From NCBI GenBank assembly GCA_031553755.1, contig JAVBKZ010000079.1:1-12596 (forward strand): 12,596 bases of DNA, given 5' to 3'. The notes under the pieces were generated by a model that searched no databases, was not told the DNA's origin, and saw nothing but the letters and a program-made list of their open reading frames with translations. Numbering within the stretch: position 1 is the first letter of the stretch; every line of letters starts with the position of its first letter. Source of the stretch: JAIRVZ01 sp031553755. GTDB taxonomy: Bacteria; Bacteroidota; Bacteroidia; Bacteroidales; Azobacteroidaceae. Below, piece after piece: positions 5,226-12,596 of this stretch. The translations under genes and the position numbers were made by a program.

Positions 5226-8200
5226 ATGAATCCAGACAAAATGACAAAGAACAAATCTACCATGAAAAAGTGGTTTTTGATTACCCTTGTCAGCTTTTTT
5301 TGTAGCGCCTCATTATTCGCGCAGACAAAAACAGTGAAAGGAGTTATCAAAGACACTTCAGGCGAAGCTATTATCGGAGCTTCAGTTGTTGTGAAAGGAA
5401 CCACAGTCGGTACAGTAACCGACATCGACGGAAACTACTCTATCAATGTTCCTGCCGGCGGAAAAACACTCTCAATTTCCTACGTAGGAATGAAACCTAA
5501 AGAATCGCCCATCACAGGCAGTGTAATCAATGTTACCTTAGAAGAAAACGCCACCGATTTAGATGAAGTGGTCGTTATCGGATATGGAACAGTAAAAAGA
5601 AAAGATTTAACAGGATCCGTATCTTCCGTAGGAGAACGTACATTGAAAGATATTCCTGTTTCTGGAGCAGCAGAAGCTATCACAGGAAAATTGGCTGGTG
5701 TTCAAGTTACAACTACTGAAGGCTCTCCTGATGCTGACATAAAAATCCGTGTTCGAGGAGGAGGATCTATAACGGGAGATAATACACCATTGTATATTGT
5801 AGATGGCTTTCCTGTTAATAGTATTAATGATATTTCTCCTTCAGATATTCAATCTATCGATGTATTGAAAGATGCGTCTTCTACTGCTATCTATGGAGCC
5901 AGAGGAGCTAATGGCGTTATCATTGTAACAACCAAAACGCCTAAAGAAGGAAAGTTTTCTATCAGTTATAATGGATATGGTGGATTTAAAAAAATCGCGA
6001 AAACATTGGATGTGTTAAATCCTTATGAATATGCAAATTGGCAATATGAACAAGCTGTTTTGCAAAATAAAGTAACAGACCAATATGTAAGCTATTTTGG
6101 AAATTACCGGGATATGGATATTTATAAATCTATCAACGGATCTGATTGGCAAGATGAAGTATTCGGACGTACCGGATCAACTTTCAATAACAATATCAGT
6201 ATCACCGGAGGTTCTGAAAAAGTAAGCTATAATTTCAGTTATAACAGAATTGACGACAAAGCTATTATGATGGAATCAGATTATTACAGGAATAACCTGA
6301 ACCTAAAATTAAATATCGATCCATTAAAAGGTTTGAAACTTTCCCTGAATGGACGTTATTCTGAGACCGGGGTAAATGGAGCAGGCGCTAATGAAACTAA
6401 AAATGGAAAAGAAACATCTTCTGATACTCGCCTTAAACAATGTGTAATTTACACTCCAATATCAATGAGAAACATTGCTTCTGATTCTGACGATGAGGAA
6501 GTTGTTGGAAATCTTTATCCTCCGACACAAGTAGTTAAAGATAATTATAAATATAAATATGATAAACGGTATAATTTCAATGGAAGTATTTCTTATGAAT
6601 TTATCAAAGGTTTAGTAGCAAAAGTCGAATTTGGAGTTGATGACCAATACACGGGAGAAGACCGTTATTATGGTGCATCTACGGATTATTTAAAAAACAA
6701 AGCGGTATTAAAAACAGGTGCTGCGATTATGGTTACCAATTCGGAATATAGAACTACAAGAAATACAAATACAATTTCGTATGATAAAAAAAATATATTC
6801 GGAAAAGATCACAATCTTTCTTTAATGATTGGGGAAGAAACTATTAGTTTGTCAAAAACGACTCAAACAAAAACGACAGAAAATATGCCATGGATGTTTA
6901 CTCCTCAAGAAACATTCAAATATACAGCAGCTGGAGTTACAACATCTTTTGATAATTTTATAAGCCCGGAAGACAATCTTTTATCATTTTTTGGACGTAT
7001 AAATTATGATTATGCCGGAAAATATCTTGCTACTGCAACTTTCAGGGAAGACGGATCTTCCAGATTTGCACCCGGAAGTAATCAATGGGGATTTTTCCCT
7101 TCTTTGGCTTTAGCTTGGAGAATATCTGATGAAGAATTTCTTAAAAGCAGCAATGACTGGCTATCTAATTTAAAACTGAGATTGAGTTATGGTACTGCTG
7201 GGAATAATAACATTGATCGGAATTATGAACCTTATTACAAAATTTCTACCACTAACTATTTAAATGTAGGTACTTCTTATTGGAATTTAGGTTCTAAATT
7301 ATATAATCCTGATTTAAGATGGGAGACTACCTACACTCGCAATGCCGGAATTGATTATGGTTTTTTTAATGGACGGATAAGCGGTTCTGTAGATTTGTAT
7401 TATAATACAACTAAAGATTTATTAATTGATTTTCCAACCTCAGGAACGGGTTATGGTACTCAACCTCGAAATATGGGAGAAACTTCAAATAAAGGTATTG
7501 AATTTGCCATTAACACTGCTATTATCGACAAAAAAAACTATGGATTAGATTTTAATTTCAACATTGGATTTAATAAAAATAAAGTAGAGAATTTGGGTGG
7601 ACTCCAAGAAATTTCAGCAGCATCAGGATGGAACGCATTAATAACTACAGATTATAAGGTGATGGTAGGAAACTCTGTTGGCCGAATGTATGGTTATGTG
7701 ACAGATGGGTTCTATACTGTTGATGATTTTGATTATGTAAATGGTAAATGGGTTGCAAAAACGGGAGTTGTAGACAATAGTGGTAATACTGGAGTTGCAT
7801 GGGGACCAGGAGCTTTAAAATTGAAAGACATAAAAGCCGATGGCGTAATTGACGCAAATGACATGACAATTATCGGAGATGCTAATCCAAAAGCATCGGG
7901 AGGATTTTCTCTAAATGGTCACTACAAAGGATTTGATTTAGCTGCCAATTTTACATTTGTTTACGGAAATGATATTTACAATGCAAACAAAATAGAATTT
8001 ACATCTAATAATAATGCAAATTATAAATATCGTAATATGACAACCGACATGGGTTCAACAGTTAGATGGACAAATATAGATAATTCAGGAGCTTTAGTAA
8101 CTGACCCTGCCATTCTTGCTACGCTAAATTCAAATGCATCCATTTGGTCTCCTAATTATAAATATTTATTTCATTCATGGGCGGTTGAAGATGGCTCTTT

Positions 8201-8438
8201 TTTGCGCTTGAATAGCTTGACAATCGGATATAGCTTGCCAAAATCTCTTATTAGTAAAGTGCCTTTACAATTGGTTCGATTTTATGCTACCGGAAGTAAT
8301 TTATTTGTGTGGACAAAATATTCAGGATATGATCCGGAAGTTGATTCAAGGAGATCTACCCCTTTAACTCCAGGAGTTGATTATTCTGCTTATCCTAAAA
8401 GTATTGGGTGTAATTTTGGTGTAAATATAACATTTTAA
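5226..8438 (+). CDS. SusC/RagA-family TonB-dependent outer-membrane transporter
   Basis: This 1070-residue protein is a typical SusC-family length. A signal peptide (M-K-K-W-F-L-I-T-L, cleaved near F-A|Q at residue 32) follows a 12-residue extension; ATGs at 5241 and 5262 are alternative starts, and 5262 gives the standard signal peptide. Domains: carboxypeptidase-like regulatory domain at about 37-107 (V-K-G-V-I-K-D, G-T-V-T-D-I-D-G-N-Y), the SusC-specific segment D-L-D-E-V-V-V-I-G-Y-G at 111-121, plug at about 124-238 with V-D-G-F-P (192-196) and L-K-D-A-S-S-T-A-I-Y-G-A-R-G-A-N-G (214-230), then a long TonB-dependent barrel ending G-V-N-I-T-F. It should import oligosaccharides through a SusD-capped barrel using TonB energy. 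No N-terminal STN domain is present, so signalling to an anti-sigma factor is not expected. The susD gene starts 16 nt downstream. The substrate cannot be read from the sequence. Confidence 0.95.
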   Translation: MNPDKMTKNKSTMKKWFLITLVSFFCSASLFAQTKTVKGVIKDTSGEAIIGASVVVKGTTVGTVTDIDGNYSINVPAGGKTLSISYVGMKPKESPITGSVINVTLEENATDLDEVVVIGYGTVKRKDLTGSVSSVGERTLKDIPVSGAAEAITGKLAGVQVTTTEGSPDADIKIRVRGGGSITGDNTPLYIVDGFPVNSINDISPSDIQSIDVLKDASSTAIYGARGANGVIIVTTKTPKEGKFSISYNGYGGFKKIAKTLDVLNPYEYANWQYEQAVLQNKVTDQYVSYFGNYRDMDIYKSINGSDWQDEVFGRTGSTFNNNISITGGSEKVSYNFSYNRIDDKAIMMESDYYRNNLNLKLNIDPLKGLKLSLNGRYSETGVNGAGANETKNGKETSSDTRLKQCVIYTPISMRNIASDSDDEEVVGNLYPPTQVVKDNYKYKYDKRYNFNGSISYEFIKGLVAKVEFGVDDQYTGEDRYYGASTDYLKNKAVLKTGAAIMVTNSEYRTTRNTNTISYDKKNIFGKDHNLSLMIGEETISLSKTTQTKTTENMPWMFTPQETFKYTAAGVTTSFDNFISPEDNLLSFFGRINYDYAGKYLATATFREDGSSRFAPGSNQWGFFPSLALAWRISDEEFLKSSNDWLSNLKLRLSYGTAGNNNIDRNYEPYYKISTTNYLNVGTSYWNLGSKLYNPDLRWETTYTRNAGIDYGFFNGRISGSVDLYYNTTKDLLIDFPTSGTGYGTQPRNMGETSNKGIEFAINTAIIDKKNYGLDFNFNIGFNKNKVENLGGLQEISAASGWNALITTDYKVMVGNSVGRMYGYVTDGFYTVDDFDYVNGKWVAKTGVVDNSGNTGVAWGPGALKLKDIKADGVIDANDMTIIGDANPKASGGFSLNGHYKGFDLAANFTFVYGNDIYNANKIEFTSNNNANYKYRNMTTDMGSTVRWTNIDNSGALVTDPAILATLNSNASIWSPNYKYLFHSWAVEDGSFLRLNSLTIGYSLPKSLISKVPLQLVRFYATGSNLFVWTKYSGYDPEVDSRRSTPLTPGVDYSAYPKSIGCNFGVNITF

Positions 8439-8454
8439 TGAGAATATTTAGATT

Positions 8455-10395
8455 ATGAATAAAATATCATATATTAAATTAACATTGCTATTAGTATTAT
8501 CCGGATTAATGGGTTCTTGTGAAGATTATCTTTCTCCTGAAGTTGAATCACAAAAAAGTCCGGAACAAATATTTTCCGATGCAGGTTTTACTAATAGTGA
8601 AATTATAGGCATATATAATGCAATGACGGAAAATCGCTCTTATCGTAATCGTCTGATTGGTTACATGGGAGTAAACACGGATATTGAAACACAAAGTGGT
8701 TCTAAATCGGCTTCTGTTTCTACTAATGATAGAAAAACATTAGCAGTATATCTTGCATCTTCTGAATTAGCAGACGGATTCAATGATAAAGATGGTGGAG
8801 ATCCATGGAGTAGAGTATATGCCTGCATTGACAGAGCCAATCAAGCAATAAATTATATACCTACTTATAGTAGTATAGACCCAAATATCAATCCACAAAT
8901 GGCTTGTTATTATGGAGAGGCTTTAACTTTAAGAGCTTTTTTCTATTTTGATTTGATTAAATTTTGGGGCGATGTCCCTGCCAGGTTTGATTTAATGAAT
9001 TCTAATAATCTTTATGTATCTAAATCTGATAGAGATGTTGTTTATAATAAAATTCTTTCAGACTTATCTGTTGCTGAAGAATTAGTGCCTTGGGCAGATA
9101 AAATACCAGCAGGTACAAATACAACTCAGCGTGTTAGCAAAGGATTTATAAAAGCGTTAAAAGCTCGTATCGCACTCCAATATTCAGGATACTCATTAAG
9201 GAAAAAATCAGCAACCGATTATCATATCGTTCGCACAATTCCTGATGCAAAAAGAGATTCGCTATATCAAGTAGCAAAAAAAGCGTGCGAAGATGTAATT
9301 GTGATGGAAGGAACATCTTCCGGATATAAATTGATGAATACATTCGAAGATTTCTTCAGAAACCAATGTCAAGATGACGTAAGTTCAGGAAAAGAAGCGA
9401 TTTTTCAAATGCCTTTTTCTTCAACACGAGGAGAATATATGTCATATTTGGGCCTAAGACACGAATTTGAAGCTAAAAAATATGACCAATGGGTTGGAAA
9501 TGAAAATACTCCTATGACTATCAAAAATGAAGTTAGCGTAGTACCTTCTTTTTTCTATGATTTTGCTTCATCTGATACCCGTCGTGATGTAACAATCGCT
9601 CCTTTTAAATGGAAAGATGGCGTACAAGTGATGACAAGTGTCAATGTATTTAATTTGGCGAAATGGAGACCAGAATGGGGCAAACGTGTATTTACCAGCA
9701 ATGATGATGGGATCAATTTCTGTGTAATTCGTTATGCCGATGTATTGTTAATGTATGCTGAGGTTCTCAATGAATTAGAAGGTCCGGCTAATGCCATAAA
9801 ATATTTAGAACAAGTAAGGAATCGAGCATTCAATGGTAATAGTCGGATGGATTTGATAGCAAGTAAATATCCAAACTATGTTTCAGATAAAGAACAGTTT
9901 TTTAACGCGTTAATTGATGAAAGAGCTTATGAATTTTGTGGAGAAAATATTCGTAAATGGGACTTAATGCGTTGGGGTATTTTGAAAGAAAGAATGGATC
10001 AGGCCAAATTGAATCTGAATCAATTAAGAAATAGTGGAATAGGACAAGGTGACATGGGAACTTATGCTACAGTACCTAATACTGTATATTGGAAATGGAA
10101 TGCAGATGCACAAACTATTGCTATTTACGGATTGAACAGAACTGATACAGATATTTCTGATAAAACGACAGCTAATGGTTGGAGTAAAAAATCTTGGACA
10201 AATGCGACAGATTCGGGAACCGGTAAATATCTTTTAGATAAAGATACTTATGTAGAAAAAACTATTTATCAAGCAAATCCCGATGAAAATCAATTATTGC
10301 CAATCATGAGTGTTGTAATTACAAATAGCCAAGGAAGTCTTACAAACGATCCTTTGACAAATTGGACACCTTACGCTGAAAAAATAAAACAATAA
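8455..10395 (+). CDS. SusD/RagB-family nutrient-binding outer-membrane lipoprotein
   Basis: This 646-residue protein is a surface lipoprotein: signal peptide with lipobox L-M-G-S-C (lipidated C22), then acidic E-D-Y. Family landmarks are the N-terminal helix region (S-P-E-Q-I-F-S-D, then G-I-Y-N-A-M), I-D-R-A-N-Q-A-I (125-132), G-E-A-L-T-L-R-A-F-F-Y-F-D-L-I-K-F-W-G-D-V-P (154-175) in the TPR-like part, R-Y-A-D-V-L-L-M-Y-A-E (426-436), and D-E-R-A-Y-E-F-C-G-E (488-497) with R-K-W-D-L-M-R-W-G (500-508). It caps the SusC transporter and binds the glycan. The C-terminal end is not the usual L-L-P-I-P-x-x-E with N-P; instead it reads L-L-P-I-M-S-V-V and continues about 30 residues. Segment 530-605 looks like a family-variable insertion. 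It is the middle gene of a three-gene operon; the next start is 5 nt after the stop. Confidence 0.95.
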   Translation: MNKISYIKLTLLLVLSGLMGSCEDYLSPEVESQKSPEQIFSDAGFTNSEIIGIYNAMTENRSYRNRLIGYMGVNTDIETQSGSKSASVSTNDRKTLAVYLASSELADGFNDKDGGDPWSRVYACIDRANQAINYIPTYSSIDPNINPQMACYYGEALTLRAFFYFDLIKFWGDVPARFDLMNSNNLYVSKSDRDVVYNKILSDLSVAEELVPWADKIPAGTNTTQRVSKGFIKALKARIALQYSGYSLRKKSATDYHIVRTIPDAKRDSLYQVAKKACEDVIVMEGTSSGYKLMNTFEDFFRNQCQDDVSSGKEAIFQMPFSSTRGEYMSYLGLRHEFEAKKYDQWVGNENTPMTIKNEVSVVPSFFYDFASSDTRRDVTIAPFKWKDGVQVMTSVNVFNLAKWRPEWGKRVFTSNDDGINFCVIRYADVLLMYAEVLNELEGPANAIKYLEQVRNRAFNGNSRMDLIASKYPNYVSDKEQFFNALIDERAYEFCGENIRKWDLMRWGILKERMDQAKLNLNQLRNSGIGQGDMGTYATVPNTVYWKWNADAQTIAIYGLNRTDTDISDKTTANGWSKKSWTNATDSGTGKYLLDKDTYVEKTIYQANPDENQLLPIMSVVITNSQGSLTNDPLTNWTPYAEKIKQ

Positions 10396-10400
10396 ATATT

Positions 10401-12044
10401 ATGAATAAATTATTTTTAAAATATTGCTTTGCCATTGTTGCTTTATCAGCAATGTTATTCACAAGCTGTAAGGATGATGAAGAAGCCTTACAACAGTCTC
10501 GCCTCTTTATGCCTATTTCGATGTCTGTAGATACAACATCAACAAGCGTAACTGTGAAATGGAAACCATTTTCTACTGATTTTCAAGGGCCTACAAAAGG
10601 ATATGAACTATTGGTTTCTGACGATCCTACGTTTCCTATAGGATCAACTCAAACTTACCAATCCACAGAACCATTTTATACAATAACTTCCGGACCGGTA
10701 ATTGAAAATACAGAAGTATACGATTTTTATGCGAAAGTACGCGCTATTAGTGAAAACACGGCTACAGGGAATTCTCAATTTACAGAGGCTTTTATGTTTA
10801 CTCCTTATAGGGAAAATATTTTTAACTCTGTAAGAAAAGAAGATATTTCTAATTCATTTATTGTCTTTAGGTGGAAACCCGATGTAGGAGAAACAACTGC
10901 AGATGTCAAGAAAATCGTATTAAATTTTCCTGATGGTTCTTCACATGTATATGCAATATCTTCTGAGGAAAAAGAAGCGAATAAAAAGCAAATTAATGGT
11001 TTAGAAGCAGTTTCAACGTACACTGCATATATTTATAATGATACAAAAAGACGTGGTCGTTTGATGTCTACGACTCGTTCAGCCAACGAAATAATTGTAG
11101 ATCCTTCTGATTTTCTTGATCAAGTTAAAAATGTTCAGCCTGGATGGATACTTCGTTTGAAACCGGGAAATTATGATTTCTCAACATCAACTGTTACTAT
11201 CAATAAGTCAATTTCACTTGAATCTTATGCAGATGAAGCTCCAATTCTTTCTATAGGTAAATTTGCGTTAAGAGAAACCATAGGTAAGTTTTCTTTAAAT
11301 GGTATTACATTTACAGGTAATGGTACAACTTCGGATTTTATAGAAATGTCTAAAGCTGATGATGCAAATGGAATAGGAGAATTTGTAAGTATTGATTCTT
11401 TAGTAATAGAAGATTGCTCTATCGGAAACTTTACTAAATCGTTTATTATTTATTCAAGTACTGCAAATTTAAATACAGCAACAATTAAGAATATTTTGAT
11501 TAACAATAGTATTATTCATGATGTCAATGCTAATGGTACTCAAGGAGCTCAAGCTATTGATTTAAGGAACTATATTGCTCAAAATATAAAAATCACAAAA
11601 TCAACATTCTATAATCAAGGAAGAACTTTGTTACGTATGGGTGCTGCGGATAAGGATCAAAAATTTGAGTTATCAAATTGCACATTCTATAATTATTCTC
11701 CGGGAACTCAATATCTAATTGATTTTACAGTTTCTGCGAATTTCGGTGTTTATGTAATTAAGAATAATATTTTTGCTAAAACATCTACATCAGGAAAAGG
11801 TTTCAGAATTGGAGATAAAGATAGTGGAGCAACAACGGAATATTCTTATAATGATGAATATGATGTTAACTATTCCGGAAATGCTACACCTACAGTAACT
11901 TGGACCGAGACTAAAAATATCTTGAAACAAGATCCTGCTTTTGTTGATCCTGCTAATGGTAATTTTACATTGCCTAAATCTTCTTCTTTAAGAACTGCAG
12001 CAAGCAATGGAGGTCCATTAGGAGATCCAAGATGGGCTAAATGA
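10401..12044 (+). CDS. Surface lipoprotein with FN3-like, DUF4957 and DUF5123 domains (putative glycan-binding or lyase-like beta-helix)
   Basis: This 547-residue protein has a lipoprotein signal with F-T-S-C (C23), followed by K-D-D-E-E, the acidic signature of Bacteroidota surface lipoproteins. Residues about 37-133 and 141-233 look like two fibronectin-III-like modules (V-K-W-K-P-F, Y-E-L-L-V-S; F-R-W-K-P-D). Residues about 235-420 match my memory of DUF4957: P-G-W-I-L-R-L-K-P-G-N-Y, then parallel beta-helix rungs with repeated S/N-I-x-I and L-x-N-G-I-T-F patterns. Residues about 425-547 match DUF5123: C-T-F-Y-N, K-N-N-I-F, D-P-A-F-V-D-P-A-N-G-N-F-T-L and a closing G-D-P-R-W. The beta-helix fold is shared with pectate lyases, but no lyase active site is recognisable, so a surface glycan-binding role is at least as likely. 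Position right after susD indicates it serves the same substrate, and a pectin-type glycan is a guess. It ends at a strong terminator. Confidence 0.85.
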   Translation: MNKLFLKYCFAIVALSAMLFTSCKDDEEALQQSRLFMPISMSVDTTSTSVTVKWKPFSTDFQGPTKGYELLVSDDPTFPIGSTQTYQSTEPFYTITSGPVIENTEVYDFYAKVRAISENTATGNSQFTEAFMFTPYRENIFNSVRKEDISNSFIVFRWKPDVGETTADVKKIVLNFPDGSSHVYAISSEEKEANKKQINGLEAVSTYTAYIYNDTKRRGRLMSTTRSANEIIVDPSDFLDQVKNVQPGWILRLKPGNYDFSTSTVTINKSISLESYADEAPILSIGKFALRETIGKFSLNGITFTGNGTTSDFIEMSKADDANGIGEFVSIDSLVIEDCSIGNFTKSFIIYSSTANLNTATIKNILINNSIIHDVNANGTQGAQAIDLRNYIAQNIKITKSTFYNQGRTLLRMGAADKDQKFELSNCTFYNYSPGTQYLIDFTVSANFGVYVIKNNIFAKTSTSGKGFRIGDKDSGATTEYSYNDEYDVNYSGNATPTVTWTETKNILKQDPAFVDPANGNFTLPKSSSLRTAASNGGPLGDPRWAK

Positions 12045-12058
12045 TGGATTGAAATGAT

Positions 12059-12102
12059 AAAAAAATGGGATGTTTCTATTCAATGAAACATCCCATTTTT
12101 TT
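12059..12102 (+). terminator. Perfect 18-bp hairpin terminator closing the SusCD operon
   Basis: Arms at 12059-12076 (aaaaaaatgggatgtttc) and 12085-12102 (gaaacatcccattttttt) are exact reverse complements around an 8-nt loop. With A-tract and T-tract on both sides it should work in both directions. It begins 14 nt after the stop at 12044 and separates the operon from the transposase gene. Confidence 0.95.
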
Positions 12103-12260
12103 GCTATCGACAGTTTTTTATGAATTTATTGAATTTCCTTTAGTACATGACAAAAAATAAATAACTTACAGATATTCAGTAAAATAGTTGCGAATTTATT
12201 AGGATGGAACCTTAATAATCAGTATCTTAGAGGAAAACTTCCTACGGTTTACTCTACATT
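12103..12260. other. Gap between the operon terminator and the right-hand transposase
   Basis: This 158-bp AT-rich stretch has no gene. It must contain the left end of the insertion sequence, but the boundary cannot be placed without the opposite end. A short hairpin, aggaa (12231-12235) with ttcct (12239-12243), and the nested pair tagag (12228-12232) with ctcta (12252-12256) lie just before the transposase start. They may modulate its translation, but the pairs are short. Confidence 0.4.
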
Positions 12261-12596
12261 ATGACTACTAAGGTTCAGGACAAAAATACAAAATTGATTG
12301 CAGTATTACTCAATCATTTCGGGGAAAATATGAACTTAGCCCGAATAAAGTTCTTTGGCATGTTTATTTGTGCATTATGCAAGGTTCAGACTGTTGGGTT
12401 TGAAAAATTGGCAGTCGCCTTTGAAAGCGGTTCAAAAAGCGAATCCAGTTTACGAAGGATTCAACGTTTTATGGCCGATTACAAATTAGATACAGACTTG
12501 ATTGCCCTGTTGATTTTTAAGCTATTGCCTCACAAACCACCTTTTCGATTGGCATTAGATAGAACGAACTGGAAATTTGGATCAACCAATATTAAT
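12261..12596 (+). CDS. IS4-family transposase, N-terminal part (cut by the window edge)
   Basis: An open frame of 112 codons runs from the ATG at 12261 to the window end. An in-frame stop (tag) at 12228 and no other ATG after it fix the start. The N-terminus is helical and basic (F-F-G-M-F-I-C-A-L-C; S-L-R-R-I-Q-R-F-M), typical of the DNA-binding part. It is followed by L-A-L-D-R-T-N-W (97-104), which holds the first DDE aspartate, D100, and resembles the IS4-family block L-x-x-D-R-T-N-W. The rest of the catalytic core lies outside. It is unlike the left-hand transposase at its N-terminus and is a different group. It is oriented away from the SusCD operon. Confidence 0.85.
   Translation, partial: MTTKVQDKNTKLIAVLLNHFGENMNLARIKFFGMFICALCKVQTVGFEKLAVAFESGSKSESSLRRIQRFMADYKLDTDLIALLIFKLLPHKPPFRLALDRTNWKFGSTNIN

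Noticed and set aside
7645..7869. Minus-strand 74-codon frame in the SusC gene
   Set aside because: Its His/Leu/Gln-rich composition is that of an antisense shadow within the conserved barrel-coding region.
12208..12275. aacctta (12208-12214) and taaggtt (12269-12275) as IS terminal inverted repeats
   Set aside because: The second copy lies inside the transposase coding start, so it cannot be the opposite IS end. A 7-bp match in AT-rich DNA is expected by chance.

Overview
The window looks like a piece of chromosome from an AT-rich member of the Bacteroidota, most likely order Bacteroidales. The evidence is a SusC/SusD pair, Bacteroidota-type surface lipoproteins, a large secreted protein with a tail resembling the type IX secretion sorting domain, TAnnTTTG promoter elements, absence of Shine-Dalgarno sites, and IS4-family transposases of kinds I associate with Bacteroidales. 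I cannot name the genus from sequence alone.

Layout from left to right. Bases 1-42 hold the first 14 codons of a leftward transposase that leaves the window, with a 24-bp palindrome covering its translation start. Bases 328-1468 form a leftward two-gene unit: an outer-membrane beta-barrel protein followed 4 nt later by a DUF2461 protein. The divergent region 1469-1768 carries a promoter for each side. Bases 1769-3823 encode a 684-residue secreted multidomain protein (beta-rich N-terminus, probable Ig-like repeats, a ThuA/GATase-like domain, a sorting-type tail), closed by a strong hairpin terminator. Next come a promoter at 4044, an A/C-rich leader, an unlisted 46-residue single-pass membrane protein (4141-4281), two families of short tandem repeats (4301-4400), and a small lipoprotein resembling DUF6252 (4443-4997) with its own terminator.

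Bases 5226-12044 are a tight three-gene operon: SusC (TonB-dependent transporter), SusD (glycan-binding lipoprotein) and a lipoprotein with two FN3-like domains, a DUF4957-like beta-helix and a DUF5123-like C-terminus. The three should act together at the cell surface: the third protein and SusD capture a glycan or oligosaccharide, and SusC imports it. The DUF4957/DUF5123 pairing is common in pectin-type utilization loci, so a plant cell wall or similar acidic glycan is a reasonable but unproven guess. No glycoside hydrolase, classical lyase or dedicated regulator lies in the window. A perfect 18-bp hairpin ends the operon. Bases 12261-12596 are the start of a second, different IS4-family transposase running off the right edge.

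The accessory block is thus bracketed by two unrelated insertion sequences, both transcribed outward. I found no CRISPR array, tRNA or rRNA.
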